From contig NZ_CP029254.1 in the NCBI RefSeq assembly GCF_003122365.1, positions 2,924,501 through 2,988,500 on the forward strand: DNA of 64,000 nt, written 5' to 3'. The notes beneath the pieces were generated by a model that saw only the letters and a list, made by a program, of their open reading frames with translations, did no database searches and was not told the DNA's origin. Below are positions 34,818 through 43,103 of the stretch, piece by piece; the first letter of the stretch is position 1, and each line of letters begins with the position of its first letter. A program made the translations under genes and the position numbers. This DNA comes from Streptomyces spongiicola (lineage in GTDB: Bacteria; Actinomycetota; Actinomycetes; Streptomycetales; Streptomycetaceae).

Positions 34818-35137
34818 GGGATCTCCTGTCCTCGGCAGTAGAGGCAGAAGTCTGCTCAAATGAGGCACTCGACTTGACGCGAAACGTGATCGCCGTAGAA
34901 AGCGGAGAGGTCACGCGGGAAAATCTCCTGAACATATACCGACGCAGACTCAGAAGGACCGAGGAGGGATCCGCTCTACGTGCGGACACGCAAGTCCTCA
35001 TTTCATTTCTGGAGAGCTACCCTGGCGACACATTGAACATGTTGAGCGTCAAGACAAGAGAGGGTGGCAGTCATCTGTTTCTCACCAACCCGAGCGAGAC
35101 CGAAGTCCTCCACTGGATGCGCATGTTCTCACGTTAG
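34799..35137 (+). CDS. Candidate immunity protein for the RHS toxin
   Basis: 112 residues starting inside the last 19 bases of the toxin gene, with a GGAGGGCC ribosome site just before the ATG. Coupling this close to the toxin's end is the normal place for an immunity gene. The sequence is acidic and helical (SSAVEAEVCSNEALDLTRNVIAVESGE, EVLHWMRMF at the end). Its codon use is far less GC-rich than the chromosome, like the toxin tip. I do not recognise a named immunity family. The role rests on position alone. Confidence 0.7.
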   Translation: MDQNQLRDLLSSAVEAEVCSNEALDLTRNVIAVESGEVTRENLLNIYRRRLRRTEEGSALRADTQVLISFLESYPGDTLNMLSVKTREGGSHLFLTNPSETEVLHWMRMFSR

Positions 35138-35285
35138 CCTCATGTATTCAGCACGGATCCACCGCGTGAATTCTGATGTCGGGTGTCGGGCGGGTTCCGG
35201 GGGCTTCTTCGGGTTGCGGGCAGTGGCGAGTGCCGGGTGGCCGTCCGGTGCGGGGTTACTACAAAGGTCGACAGGATTCCGCAGT

Positions 35286-35565
35286 ATGGGCGAGGAATTG
35301 AGGAGAAGACTACTCCTCGCGAAGGAACTGAAACGGAAAGAAGAAATCAAGCAAGATCTCCCAACGGACATGCTCCGGGGGTTCGTGAATGATTTTCAAA
35401 CTCCCGACTGGGCTGTCACGGTTCACACGAATGGACTCTCAACCGGATTTCTCGATCACGATCGAGAGCACGACGGAACTGGGGGACTGGATTGATTCGA
35501 TAGAAAGAGGCGGCAGCCTGGGCGAGGAATCGCTCTGCAAGACCAGATTGCAGAACTTCCCATGA
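35286..35565 (+). pseudogene. Possible broken orphan immunity gene
   Basis: Two overlapping short frames. One runs from an ATG at 35286 (MGEELRRRLLLAKELKRKEE, ending 35495), and another in a different phase from 35431 (MDSQPDFSITIESTTELGDW, ending 35565). Neither has a strong ribosome site. Codon use is AT-rich, like the toxin tip and its immunity candidate. A single gene split by a frameshift near 35430 would explain both frames, but two tiny genes cannot be excluded. Orphan immunity genes are commonly left behind when toxin tips are exchanged. Confidence 0.3.
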
Positions 35566-35793
35566 CTGAAGTACTTTCCTGTAGAAGGCCGGCATGGGCG
35601 GAGGCCCGCGATCCGCTGCACTAACCGGTCTTCCGGGACCGGTGGCAGCGTCGCTCTTGCGGCAAAGAGCACCAAGGGCCAGCAGTCCTACGACTGGACC
35701 GGCCCGGGAATTCAGACATGCCCCTGCACGGGAGCGCCGACGATCTGCCGCACCATCGCACAGAGAGGGAGCGGCAGATCCTGATTCAGACCT
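35566..35793 (+). other. Degenerate toxin-region sequence
   Basis: No intact gene. One frame contains KSTKGQQSYDWTGPGIQTCPC between stops, which resembles a linker or tip piece of a polymorphic toxin rather than chance sequence. It may be debris from an earlier toxin tip, but I have no family match. Confidence 0.25.
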
Positions 35794-36297
35794 TCACACG
35801 GTTTGATCGAGGAGAATCCACGGCACGCAGTTCGGCCTCTGCCCTGTTCTTGTCTGACAGAACTCTTCGAGAGCCTCGCGGACTTGGGCGGCTGGAATGG
35901 CGGCTTCGCGAGGGTAATAGGTAGGGTTTCCTGGGTCCGCGATTACTTCGGGGTCGAATGAGGGCGGATTCGGATTTCCTGAGGTCCAGATGAATTGAGC
36001 GATATCCTCACCGGGTCCCGCATCCGGAACCTCGCTAGTCCACCACTTCAACGCACCATATCCGCTTCGGATATTTACCGAAACATACAGGTAGTTGGTG
36101 GCCCATCGTTCATCGGTCTCTTCTGGGTACTTCCCCTTTACTATGCTGACCACAGCCCTCTCTGGAACGATCTCGAACCCGTCGGGGGTTTCTCCCTTCT
36201 GAATGAGATCGTTCATTACGTGATCAATAAGGGAATCGACCTCTCGATCGGAACGGGCATAAGTTTCCCCGATGTGCGTGGCACCAAGAACGATCAC
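35794..36297 (-). CDS. Imm1-family immunity protein
   Basis: About 167 residues from a GTG 11 bases after the upstream toxin fragment's stop, with AGGGGATGGCAG before it; the frame is open further upstream but that part encodes the toxin in another phase. The C-terminal segment NPPSFDPEVIADPGNPTYYPREAAIPAAQVREALEEF is the distinctive Imm1 signature, and EVDSLIDHVMND near the start is also typical. Imm1 proteins are known partners of several nuclease and deaminase toxins. Here it lies just downstream of a deaminase toxin fragment, so it is probably its cognate antidote. The gene looks intact. Confidence 0.85.
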   Translation of the reverse strand: MIVLGATHIGETYARSDREVDSLIDHVMNDLIQKGETPDGFEIVPERAVVSIVKGKYPEETDERWATNYLYVSVNIRSGYGALKWWTSEVPDAGPGEDIAQFIWTSGNPNPPSFDPEVIADPGNPTYYPREAAIPAAQVREALEEFCQTRTGQRPNCVPWILLDQTV

Positions 36298-36308
36298 CCT
36301 GCCATCCC

Positions 36309-36611
36309 CTAACCGTTTGCGGACCTCTTGGCCTTTCCCTTGAGGGGGATCGGCTCTTTCATTCCCGGATAGTGTACCCACATGGTCTGATCCTCGTGGA
36401 GGATAGCAGGAACGGCCTGCTTGCACCCCATTGAGTTCGGCGAGGATACCTTAGGGCAGACACAGTTCCTATTAATCATTATGTGAAGCTCTTCCCTCTC
36501 CCCCATCCTATTGCGCATCTCCCATGCGAGCTTAACCTCAGCGTGAGGTGAGACCTCCGCATATCCGGGGAAGTTTGAGAAGTCTCCAGATTTCTTGAGG
36601 TACTGATTAAC
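36309..36611 (-). pseudogene. C-terminal part of a DddA/SCP1.201-like deaminase toxin, cut by an insertion sequence
   Basis: An open frame enters from the insertion sequence end at 36611 and stops at 36309, encoding about 100 residues. It contains PHAEVKLAWEMRN, the H-x-E zinc and catalytic motif of cytidine deaminases, then INRNCVCPKVSSP and MGCKQAVPAILHED, cysteine-bearing segments placed like the zinc-ligand region of DddA-type toxins. The order and spacing (about 75 residues after the glutamate) fit the C-terminal half of an SCP1.201-like deaminase. The N-terminal strands and any delivery domains are missing. It is followed by an Imm1 gene. Confidence 0.7.
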
Positions 36612-36634
36612 GGGTCTTCGAAGTTAGTGGGGGT
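36612..36634 (+). repeat. Left terminal inverted repeat of the ISL3 element
   Basis: Starts GGGTCTTCGAAGTTAGTGG. It differs from the right repeat at one base (G for T at the twelfth position). The deaminase toxin frame on the other strand reads up to its outer edge. Confidence 0.85.
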
Positions 36635-36768
36635 ACGACGGTGACGGGCGGGCTCGCCGGTCACGCTGTGTGAGGTGGTTGGGGTGCGGGCGCCCTGGAC
36701 GCAAGGAGCCCGCAGGTCTTCGTGATCATGGTTGTTGTCTAGGCAACCGATCATGAAACCCCACGGGC

Positions 36769-38118
36769 TTGAACAGCGACGATACCGGCATCAACGAGGC
36801 GGCCACGCGACTTCTGGGGCTGGAGGGGGTGAGTGTGATCAAGGTCAAGGACGACGGGGCGGGCGGTTCGACGGTGTACGTGGTCACGAACGAGGACTCC
36901 GCCCGGGCCTGCCCCTCGTGCGGGGTGTTCGCCACCCGGCTGAAGGACTACCGCACCACCCGGCCCCGGCACCTGCCCTGCGGTGGACGCCCTGTGAGTA
37001 TCCGGTGGCGCAAGGCACGCTGGTACTGCGCCGAACCCGTGTGCGAGCGCGGCTCGTTCACCGAGGCGATACACGCGGTGCCTGCCGGGATGCGCACCAC
37101 CACCGCCCTGCGCCGGGCGGCGGGGGCTGCGGTCTGCGACGGATCCCGCACCGTCGTGCAGGCCGGCCGCGACCTGTCCTTGAGCTGGCCGATCGTGCAG
37201 CAGTGCTTTGAGGACTACGCCGCGGCGGTCCTGCCCGAGACGCCGCCCGCGACCGAGGCGGTCGGGATCGACGAGACCCGGCGCGGGAAACCGGTGTGGA
37301 AGCAGAACCCGGCCACCGGCAAGTGGGAACTCATCGCGGACGCCTGGCACATCGGCTTCGTCGACGCGATCGGCGGACAAGGACTGTTCGGCCAGGTCGA
37401 GGGCCGCAACGCCACCTCGGTCGCCGACAGGCTCAGCGCCCAGCCCGCCTCCTGGCGGGCACAGGTCCGCTACGTCGCCATCGACCTGTGCGCCACCTTC
37501 CGCGCCGCCGTCCACCGCGCCCTGCCGCACGCAACCGTGGTCGTCGACTGCTTCCACATCGTCCAGCTCGCCCAGCGCCACCTCGCCGACCTGCGCCGAC
37601 GCCTCACCTGGAAGCAGCACGGCCGCCGGGCCCGCAAAGGCGACAGCATCTACACCGTCCGCAAACTCCTGCGCCGCAACAAAGAAGACCTCACCGAAAA
37701 CCAACGCACCCTGCTCAAGGCGGAGTTGGAGTACATGGGCACCTACGGCCGGCAGATCCACGCGGCCTGGCAGGCCAAGGAACTCCTGCGCGACATCCTC
37801 CACCTGACCATCAGCCGCACCCACCACGCCCCCGACCGCTCCGCGATCTCCGCCGCCCGCCACCGCTTCCTCGCCCACGTCGCCGACCACGCCCACCTGC
37901 CCGAACTCCTCACCCTCGCCGAGACCGTCGAGCAGTGGTGGGACGGCATCGAGACCTACCTCACCACCGGCATCACCAACGCCGCCTCCGAAGGCAACAA
38001 CCGCCTCATCAAGCTCGAAGCCCGCAACGCCTTCGGCTTCCGCAACCGCGAGAACCAACGCCTCCGGTCACGCTGTGCAACCACCCGGCGGAGCCGACGG
38101 GAGGCGCACCCCCACTAA
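36769..38118 (+). CDS. ISL3-family transposase
   Basis: About 449 residues from a TTG; a GTG 20-odd codons later is possible. The N-terminal zinc finger has CPSCG (about residue 48) and a second Cys pair CAEPVCERG. The DDE catalytic core shows VGIDE, VVVDCFHIVQLAQRHL and NAASEGNNRLIK, the family's D, D and E motifs. The C-terminal FGFRNRENQRLR is also standard. The frame is intact, so the element may still be active. The last residues are encoded by the terminal repeat. Confidence 0.92.
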   Translation: MNSDDTGINEAATRLLGLEGVSVIKVKDDGAGGSTVYVVTNEDSARACPSCGVFATRLKDYRTTRPRHLPCGGRPVSIRWRKARWYCAEPVCERGSFTEAIHAVPAGMRTTTALRRAAGAAVCDGSRTVVQAGRDLSLSWPIVQQCFEDYAAAVLPETPPATEAVGIDETRRGKPVWKQNPATGKWELIADAWHIGFVDAIGGQGLFGQVEGRNATSVADRLSAQPASWRAQVRYVAIDLCATFRAAVHRALPHATVVVDCFHIVQLAQRHLADLRRRLTWKQHGRRARKGDSIYTVRKLLRRNKEDLTENQRTLLKAELEYMGTYGRQIHAAWQAKELLRDILHLTISRTHHAPDRSAISAARHRFLAHVADHAHLPELLTLAETVEQWWDGIETYLTTGITNAASEGNNRLIKLEARNAFGFRNRENQRLRSRCATTRRSRREAHPH

Positions 38119-38130
38119 ATTCGAAGACCC
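38108..38130 (-). repeat. Right terminal inverted repeat of the ISL3 element
   Basis: Inverted copy of the left end; contains the transposase TAA stop. The sequence just beyond, on the plus strand, could encode RFARLVEIAKRHG followed by a stop, perhaps the end of a gene truncated by the insertion. Confidence 0.85.
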
Positions 38131-38258
38131 GGTTCGCCCGTCTCGTGGAGATCGCCAAGCGCCACGGATGACCCTCGCCCCCTCGCGTCTTCTCGCACGG
38201 ATCGATCCAGGTACGGCTACTCATGCGGCGCGCCCTACCGGCGCCTACGGTCACCAGC

Positions 38259-38894
38259 ATGTTCCAGAGCCGACCAGGTAGAGCCGTGGCCTCCGAAGAG
38301 TCCGTCCCGTCCACCGTCACGGGGATCGCGGCGGTGTTGATCCTGCTGGCCGTCGCCGCGGTGGCGGGGAACTTCGCATGGAATGCCGCATGGAACGGTG
38401 CACCGTATCCCTCGGCCGACCCCGACGCGGTCGCGCAACGGCTCACGGCTCGCTCCGACGAGGTGCACGACGGCTTCGCCCTGCAGGAGAAGCACGCCGC
38501 GGGCCCGGGCAGAGTCGTCACCGGCGCCTGCTACTACCGCGGGCTGAGGGGCATCACCCACATCGACGAGGCACGGAGCGACGTCCGGAGCTTCGGTCTC
38601 GATTGGAGCGTGCCCGACGTCCCCGAAGCCACCGCCCGCAAGGCGCAGCAGCGTGTACGCCGACAACTGGTCCAGCAGGGGTGGAAGCTCACCCACGAAG
38701 GCGACCGTACCGGTGCGACCTACCGCCAACTGGGCTTTCGATTCGAAGACCCGGCCGACGGCTACCAGGTCGACGTGCGGTGGAACGACTCGACGACGAC
38801 GCTGTTCGTCAGCGTCTACGCCCCCTGTGTGCAGATTCCCGCCGAGTTCGTGGAGCACGGCCGGCCCGCGGCCGACTGGCGCCCGACAGCATGA
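38259..38894 (+). CDS. Single-pass membrane or secreted protein, function unknown
   Basis: 211 residues from the ATG at 38259; the frame is open to an ATG at 38223. No ribosome site is seen, but TACGGT lies seven bases before the chosen ATG, which suits a leaderless transcript. The N-terminal helix (VTGIAAVLILLAVAAVAGNFAW) is a signal anchor. The extracytoplasmic part has two cysteines (in GACYYRG and YAPCVQIP) that may form a disulfide. I do not recognise the family. It lies just past the insertion sequence but has normal Streptomyces codon use, so it belongs to the chromosome. Confidence 0.75.
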   Translation: MFQSRPGRAVASEESVPSTVTGIAAVLILLAVAAVAGNFAWNAAWNGAPYPSADPDAVAQRLTARSDEVHDGFALQEKHAAGPGRVVTGACYYRGLRGITHIDEARSDVRSFGLDWSVPDVPEATARKAQQRVRRQLVQQGWKLTHEGDRTGATYRQLGFRFEDPADGYQVDVRWNDSTTTLFVSVYAPCVQIPAEFVEHGRPAADWRPTA

Positions 38895-39028
38895 TCCGCC
38901 GGGCCGGGGAGCGACCCCGCCCGCTTCCGAGGATGGGGAAGCGATGCGCCGCGCGGCCGCATCCGAGGGGCCGAGCGGCTTAGTTCCCTTGCCTGATCAG
39001 TCCGCCGGCGCCGGGTGGGGCGCACGCG

Positions 39029-39859
39029 TCACAGGTACTTCCCGTACCCGTCCAGCACCCGCAGTACCTCCCCCTCCCCCGCCGGCGGGAGTTGGAGGAC
39101 GACCTCCTCGCAGCCCAGTTCGGCGTAGCGGGCGAGCTTGCCCTCCGAGGGGAGGACCACGTACGGGACGATCCGGAGGGCGCCCGGGTCGCGGCCCGCC
39201 CGTTCCCAGGTGGCGCGCAGCACGGCGACGGACTCGGGGAGGCCGCGGCCGCCGATCGGCAGCCAGCCGTCGGCGTAGTCCGCGATGTGGGAGAACAACC
39301 GCGGGCCGGCCGCGCCGCCGACGAGGGTGCGGGGCGCGGGCCCGCTCGCCGGCTTCGGGTGGGCATAGGAGGCGCGGACCGAGCCGAAGTCACCGTCGTA
39401 CGCGGTGGGTTCGGCGGCCCACAGGGCGCGCATCAGATGCATGCGGTCACGGACGAGGTCGCGCCGGGTCGACCATTCCACGCCGTGGTCCGCCGCCTCC
39501 TCCCGGTTCCAGCCGAAGCCGACGCCGAGGGTGAACCGGCCACCGCTGAGATGGTCGAGGGTGGCGATCTGCTTGGCCAGGGCGATGGGATCGTGCTGGG
39601 CGACCAGCGTGATGCCCGTGCCGAGACCGAGGACGGTGGTGACCGCCGCGGCCTGTGCGAGGGCGACGAACGGGTCGAGGGTGCGGCCGTACTCGGGCGG
39701 CAGGTCGCCGCCCGCCGGATACGGGGAGGTCCGCTCGACCGGGATATGGGTGTGCTCGGGCAGGTACAGCCCCGCGAAGCCGCGTTCCTCCAGTTCCCGC
39801 GCCAGCCGCACCGGGGTGATCGTCTCGTCCGTCAGGAAGATCGTGGTCGCGATCCGCAC
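39029..39859 (-). CDS. LLM-class (luciferase-like) F420-type oxidoreductase
   Basis: 276 residues. GTG start with GGAGGAGCC upstream. Family motifs: GLYLPEHTHIP near residue 30, GTGITLVAQHDPIALAKQIATLDHLSGGRFTLGVGFGWN (about 75-115) and YADGWLPIGG (about 195). Proteins with this set, of about 280 residues, mostly use coenzyme F420 to reduce or oxidise small organic molecules. The substrate cannot be read off. It is a single gene, transcribed away from the PHP-domain gene, and FbiC encoded in this window would supply F420. Confidence 0.88.
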   Translation of the reverse strand: MRIATTIFLTDETITPVRLARELEERGFAGLYLPEHTHIPVERTSPYPAGGDLPPEYGRTLDPFVALAQAAAVTTVLGLGTGITLVAQHDPIALAKQIATLDHLSGGRFTLGVGFGWNREEAADHGVEWSTRRDLVRDRMHLMRALWAAEPTAYDGDFGSVRASYAHPKPASGPAPRTLVGGAAGPRLFSHIADYADGWLPIGGRGLPESVAVLRATWERAGRDPGALRIVPYVVLPSEGKLARYAELGCEEVVLQLPPAGEGEVLRVLDGYGKYL

Positions 39860-40285
39860 AGCGGCTCCTCCGCCTCGTCTGCCGTGGGTGCTTGGCGGGG
39901 ACAAGCTACGCGCTGCGGCCCCGGTTTCCGAGAGGGCGGGCGGACGGTGGGGGCGGACGGTCGGGCCGCGGGAGCGGCGTACGGCACCGGGGAGCGGCGT
40001 ACGGCACCGAGGGGGTACGGCGTCCGGCCGACGTGAGCGGGACCGCCGAGGGCCGTGGGGCACGGGCCACGGGCCACGGGCCACGGGCCGGTCATCCGTC
40101 GATCGCCACCCCTTGCCGCGGCGTTGACGGCGGGGTAGGAGGTTGGAGGGCGTCACGGACCGGGGATACCCGTAGCACCGCGCCACCACTCCGTACCAAC
40201 CACCGCGTACCGCCGCCCCGCACCACCACTGCGCACCACCACTGCGCACCGCACCTGCCCCTCTCACCACCCGGGAGCCGACGGC
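39860..40285. other. Divergent promoter region with short repeats
   Basis: Gene-free. It contains a 7-bp repeat (CCACGGG, about 40058-40090), a duplicated GGAGCGGCGTACGGCACCG near 39972-40010, and CACCACCACTGCG repeats near 40220-40250. Promoters for both flanking genes must lie here, but I cannot pinpoint them. Confidence 0.45.
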
Positions 40286-41806
40286 ATGGGCAACGAGGAC
40301 GGCGCGGACCCCGGCAGACGCGGACTGCTCGTGACGGGAGCCGCCGCCGCGCTTACGTTGGGCGGTGTGAGCTTCGCCGAGACAGCGGACGCAGCGGACG
40401 GGCGCACCACCGAGGTCGTGCGCGGCACCCTGCCGCCCGGCTCCCCCGACTTCGTGTACCTGCCGGTCGAGGTGCCGCGCGGGGTGGCCGAGATCCGGGT
40501 GTCGTACGCCTACGACAGGCCGCAGGTCCCGGCCGGGACCCAGGGGAACGCCCTCGACATCGGCATCTTCGACGAGCGGGGCACCGCGCTCGGCGGCGAG
40601 GGCTTCCGCGGCTGGTCGGGCGGGGCGCGCGGTGCGTTCTTCATCCGGGGCGACGAGGCGACGCCCGGCTACCTCCCCGGGCCGGTCCGGGCGGGCACCT
40701 GGCATATCGCGCTCGGTCCGTACACGATCGCGCCGCAGGGCCTCGCGTACACCGTGACCGTCACGCTCGTCCGCGGCAGGCCCCGGCCGACCCCGGAGCC
40801 GGTGTACCCGCCGGAGCGGGCGGAGGGCCGGGGCCGTGCCTGGTACCGGGGCGACTGCCATCTGCACTCCTGGTACTCGGACGGGCGCCGCACCCCCGGC
40901 GAGATCGCGGCGCTCGCCCGCGCGGCCGGGCTGGACTTCGTCAACAGCAGCGAGCACAACACGCACGCGGCGCACGGTGCGTGGGCGGACGCCGCCGGTG
41001 ACGACCTGCTGGTGCTCCTCGGCGAGGAGGTCACGACCCGCAACGGCCATGTGGTGGCGGTCGGCACCGATCCGGGGACGTTCGTCGACTGGCGCTACCG
41101 GGCCCGGGACAACCGTTTCGGCCACTACGCCCGCGCGATCCGCCGCGCCGGCGGCCTCGTCGTGCCCGCCCATCCGCACGCCACCTGCATCGGCTGCAAC
41201 TGGAAGTTCGGCTTCGGCGAGGCGGACGCGGTGGAGGTGTGGAACGGGCCGTACACCCCGGACGACGACGTGTCCCTCGCGGACTGGGACGGCACCCTGC
41301 TCGCCTCCGTCCGCTCGGGCGTCCGCTGGACCCCGGCGATGGGCGGCAGCGACGCGCACCGGGACCCGGACGCGGTGGGTACCCCGCAGACCGTGGTCCT
41401 CGCCGACGGCCTGACGCGCGAGGCGATCCTGGACGGGCTGCGCGCTGGCCGGTCGTACGTGGCGGAGTCGTCCGCCGTGTCGCTGTCGTTCGCCGCGTAC
41501 GGGGGCCGGGGCAGGCGGGCCGGCATCGGCGAGCGGCTCCGGGTCGGCGCGGACGCCCCGGTGACGGTCCGGCTGGAGGTCACCGGCGCCCCGGGGCGAA
41601 CCGCCCGGATCGTCACCGACCAGGGGGTGCTGCACACCTCGGCGCTCCCGGCGGAGGGCACGGGCACGGTGGAGTGGCGTACGACGGCGGCGTACGCGGC
41701 GTACGTCCGCGCGGAGGTGCGGCACCCGGCGGCCGTGCCGGTACCGGGCTTCCCCGGGCCGCTGGCGGCGTTCACCAACCCGGTGTTCCTGGGGCATCCG
41801 GCGTAG
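40286..41806 (+). CDS. Tat-exported CehA/McbA-family PHP-domain protein
   Basis: 506 residues; ATG after GGGAGCCGACGGC. A twin-arginine signal (RRGLLVTGAAAALTLGG) starts the protein. An N-terminal beta domain (about 45-175) precedes a PHP metal-dependent hydrolase domain opening with CHLHSWYSDGRRTPGEIAALARAAG. Further metal-ligand motifs are SSEHN, LGEEVTTRNGHV, PAHPHA and GGSDAHRD. PHP proteins of this group are phosphoesterases or other metal hydrolases. Being outside the cell, this one may process phosphorylated or esterified nutrients. It stands alone. Confidence 0.88.
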   Translation: MGNEDGADPGRRGLLVTGAAAALTLGGVSFAETADAADGRTTEVVRGTLPPGSPDFVYLPVEVPRGVAEIRVSYAYDRPQVPAGTQGNALDIGIFDERGTALGGEGFRGWSGGARGAFFIRGDEATPGYLPGPVRAGTWHIALGPYTIAPQGLAYTVTVTLVRGRPRPTPEPVYPPERAEGRGRAWYRGDCHLHSWYSDGRRTPGEIAALARAAGLDFVNSSEHNTHAAHGAWADAAGDDLLVLLGEEVTTRNGHVVAVGTDPGTFVDWRYRARDNRFGHYARAIRRAGGLVVPAHPHATCIGCNWKFGFGEADAVEVWNGPYTPDDDVSLADWDGTLLASVRSGVRWTPAMGGSDAHRDPDAVGTPQTVVLADGLTREAILDGLRAGRSYVAESSAVSLSFAAYGGRGRRAGIGERLRVGADAPVTVRLEVTGAPGRTARIVTDQGVLHTSALPAEGTGTVEWRTTAAYAAYVRAEVRHPAAVPVPGFPGPLAAFTNPVFLGHPA

Positions 41807-42206
41807 GACCGGCCGGGTGGCGCCGGGTGGCGCCGCGCAGGGCGCGAGCGGCCGGGCCCGAGCGCCGGCCCTGTCGGCCCCGGGGTCTCAGCCGCCGGCG
41901 TACGGCCTCACCCCGCCCCCGCCCCCGCCCCCGCGCGCCGGGTTCGAGTCCGGGTCCGTGTCCGGGTTCGGGTCCGGGTCCGGATTCGAGTCCGCACGCC
42001 GGGTCCGTGTCCGGGTCCGCCCCGCACGCCGGGTCCGGGTCGGGGTGCGGGTTCGAGTCCGCACGCCGGGTCCGGGTCGGGGTGCGGGGGCTTGGTGCGG
42101 GGGCGGGTCCGGGCGGGAGTACGGGCACAGGCGGGGTTCGGACGGCCGCGGCTGCCGAATCCGCGGATGGTGGCGGTCGCCCGTCCCACCCGCCCCGGAC
42201 ACCGGC
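41807..42206. repeat. Gene-free gap with degenerate GGTTCGAGTCCGCACGCCGG-type repeats
   Basis: Between the convergent PHP and SDR genes. Roughly 41925-42110 is built from overlapping imperfect copies of GTTCGAGTCCGCACGCCGGG and GTCCGGGTCGGGGTGCGG. The presence of GGTTCGAGTCC brought tRNA T-arms to mind, but no tRNA folds here. Confidence 0.6.
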
Positions 42207-43055
42207 TCAGGCGACCCAGGTGCGAGTCGTCTCCACCACCGCGGATCCGTCGAGGTCGTTGAGCTTCATGCCGGTGAAGTCGCGGGCCCAGTCGGAGGTC
42301 TGGATCCGGAACGGTGCGTTGTCCGCCGTCAGCGCCTCGAGTACGGCCGCGGCCGCCTCGTCCTGGGTCTGGGCGCCGTTCAGGAACTGGGCGACCGTGC
42401 GGGTGACATAGGCGTCGAGGGCAGGGGCGTACGGGCCCGCCGCCGCCATCTCCGCTTCCAGGTCGAGGCCGACGTTGTTGACGAACTCGGTTGCCACGGC
42501 GCCCGGTTCCACGACGGACACGCTCACGCCGACGGAGGCGGCCACCGGCGCCAGGCTCTCCATGTAGCCCTCGACGGCGAACTTGGCGGCGCAGTAGGCC
42601 TCGTTGAAGGGCTGGCCGACGACCCCGCCGACGCTGGTGACGGTGATCAGGCGGCCCCCGGCCGCGCGCAGGTGGGGGAGGGCGGCCTTGGAGACGTTGA
42701 GGACGCCGAAGAAGTTGACCTCCATGACCTTGCGGACGTCGGTGACGGTGTCGTTCTCCAGGGTCCCGAGGTGCCCGGCGCCGGCGTTGTTGATCACGGC
42801 GTCGAGCCGGCCGTGGTCGGCGATCACCCCGTCGATCGCGGCGGCGACGGATGCCTCGTCGACGACGTCGAGCTGCCGGATGTCGAGGTCGACCCCGGCC
42901 TCCGCGGCGGCCTTGCGGAGCGCGTCGGCGCGGCGCGGGTCGCGGAGGGTCGCGACGGTGTGCCAGCCGGCCCGGGCGGCGGCGACCGCGGCGGCCAGGC
43001 CGATGCCGGAGGAGGTGCCGGTGATCAGGACGACCTTGGGGGTGGTGGAGGACAT
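42207..43055 (-). CDS. Short-chain dehydrogenase/reductase
   Basis: 282 residues; ATG with CAAGGAGCCCCTC before it. Classical SDR: TGTSSGIG cofactor motif (13-20), NNAG near residue 91, catalytic Ser in TVTSVGG and YCAAK (Tyr and Lys). The long C-terminal part after VEPGAVATEF suggests the oxidoreductase subgroup acting on larger or hydrophobic substrates. It is divergent from a MarR regulator and the space between holds two palindromes, so the regulator very probably controls it. The substrate is unknown. Confidence 0.93.
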   Translation of the reverse strand: MSSTTPKVVLITGTSSGIGLAAAVAAARAGWHTVATLRDPRRADALRKAAAEAGVDLDIRQLDVVDEASVAAAIDGVIADHGRLDAVINNAGAGHLGTLENDTVTDVRKVMEVNFFGVLNVSKAALPHLRAAGGRLITVTSVGGVVGQPFNEAYCAAKFAVEGYMESLAPVAASVGVSVSVVEPGAVATEFVNNVGLDLEAEMAAAGPYAPALDAYVTRTVAQFLNGAQTQDEAAAAVLEALTADNAPFRIQTSDWARDFTGMKLNDLDGSAVVETTRTWVA

Positions 43056-43103
43056 GAGGGGCTCCTTGGGGTCGGGAAGGGGAGGCACACAGAAGGTGTT
43101 TTT

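Larger units (their letters stand above)
36612..38130 (+). mobile_element. ISL3-family insertion sequence
   Basis: About 1.52 kb, bounded by 23-bp inverted repeats beginning GGGTCTTCGAA (36612-36634 and, inverted, 38108-38130), 22 of 23 positions identical. It encodes one transposase on the plus strand whose stop codon lies inside the right repeat. Elements of this family normally make an 8-bp target duplication. The flanks here (TGATTAAC on the left, GGTTCGCC on the right) do not match, so sequence was probably lost on at least one side after insertion. Confidence 0.88.

Noticed and set aside
36309..36518. The 69-residue minus-strand frame starting with an internal ATG as a complete small gene
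   Set aside because: The same frame continues upstream without a stop to the insertion sequence edge and includes the deaminase H-x-E motif, so it is the tail of a truncated larger toxin.
41925..42110. GGTTCGAGTCC segments as possible tRNA T-arms
   Set aside because: They are part of degenerate tandem repeats; no acceptor or anticodon stem can be paired around them.
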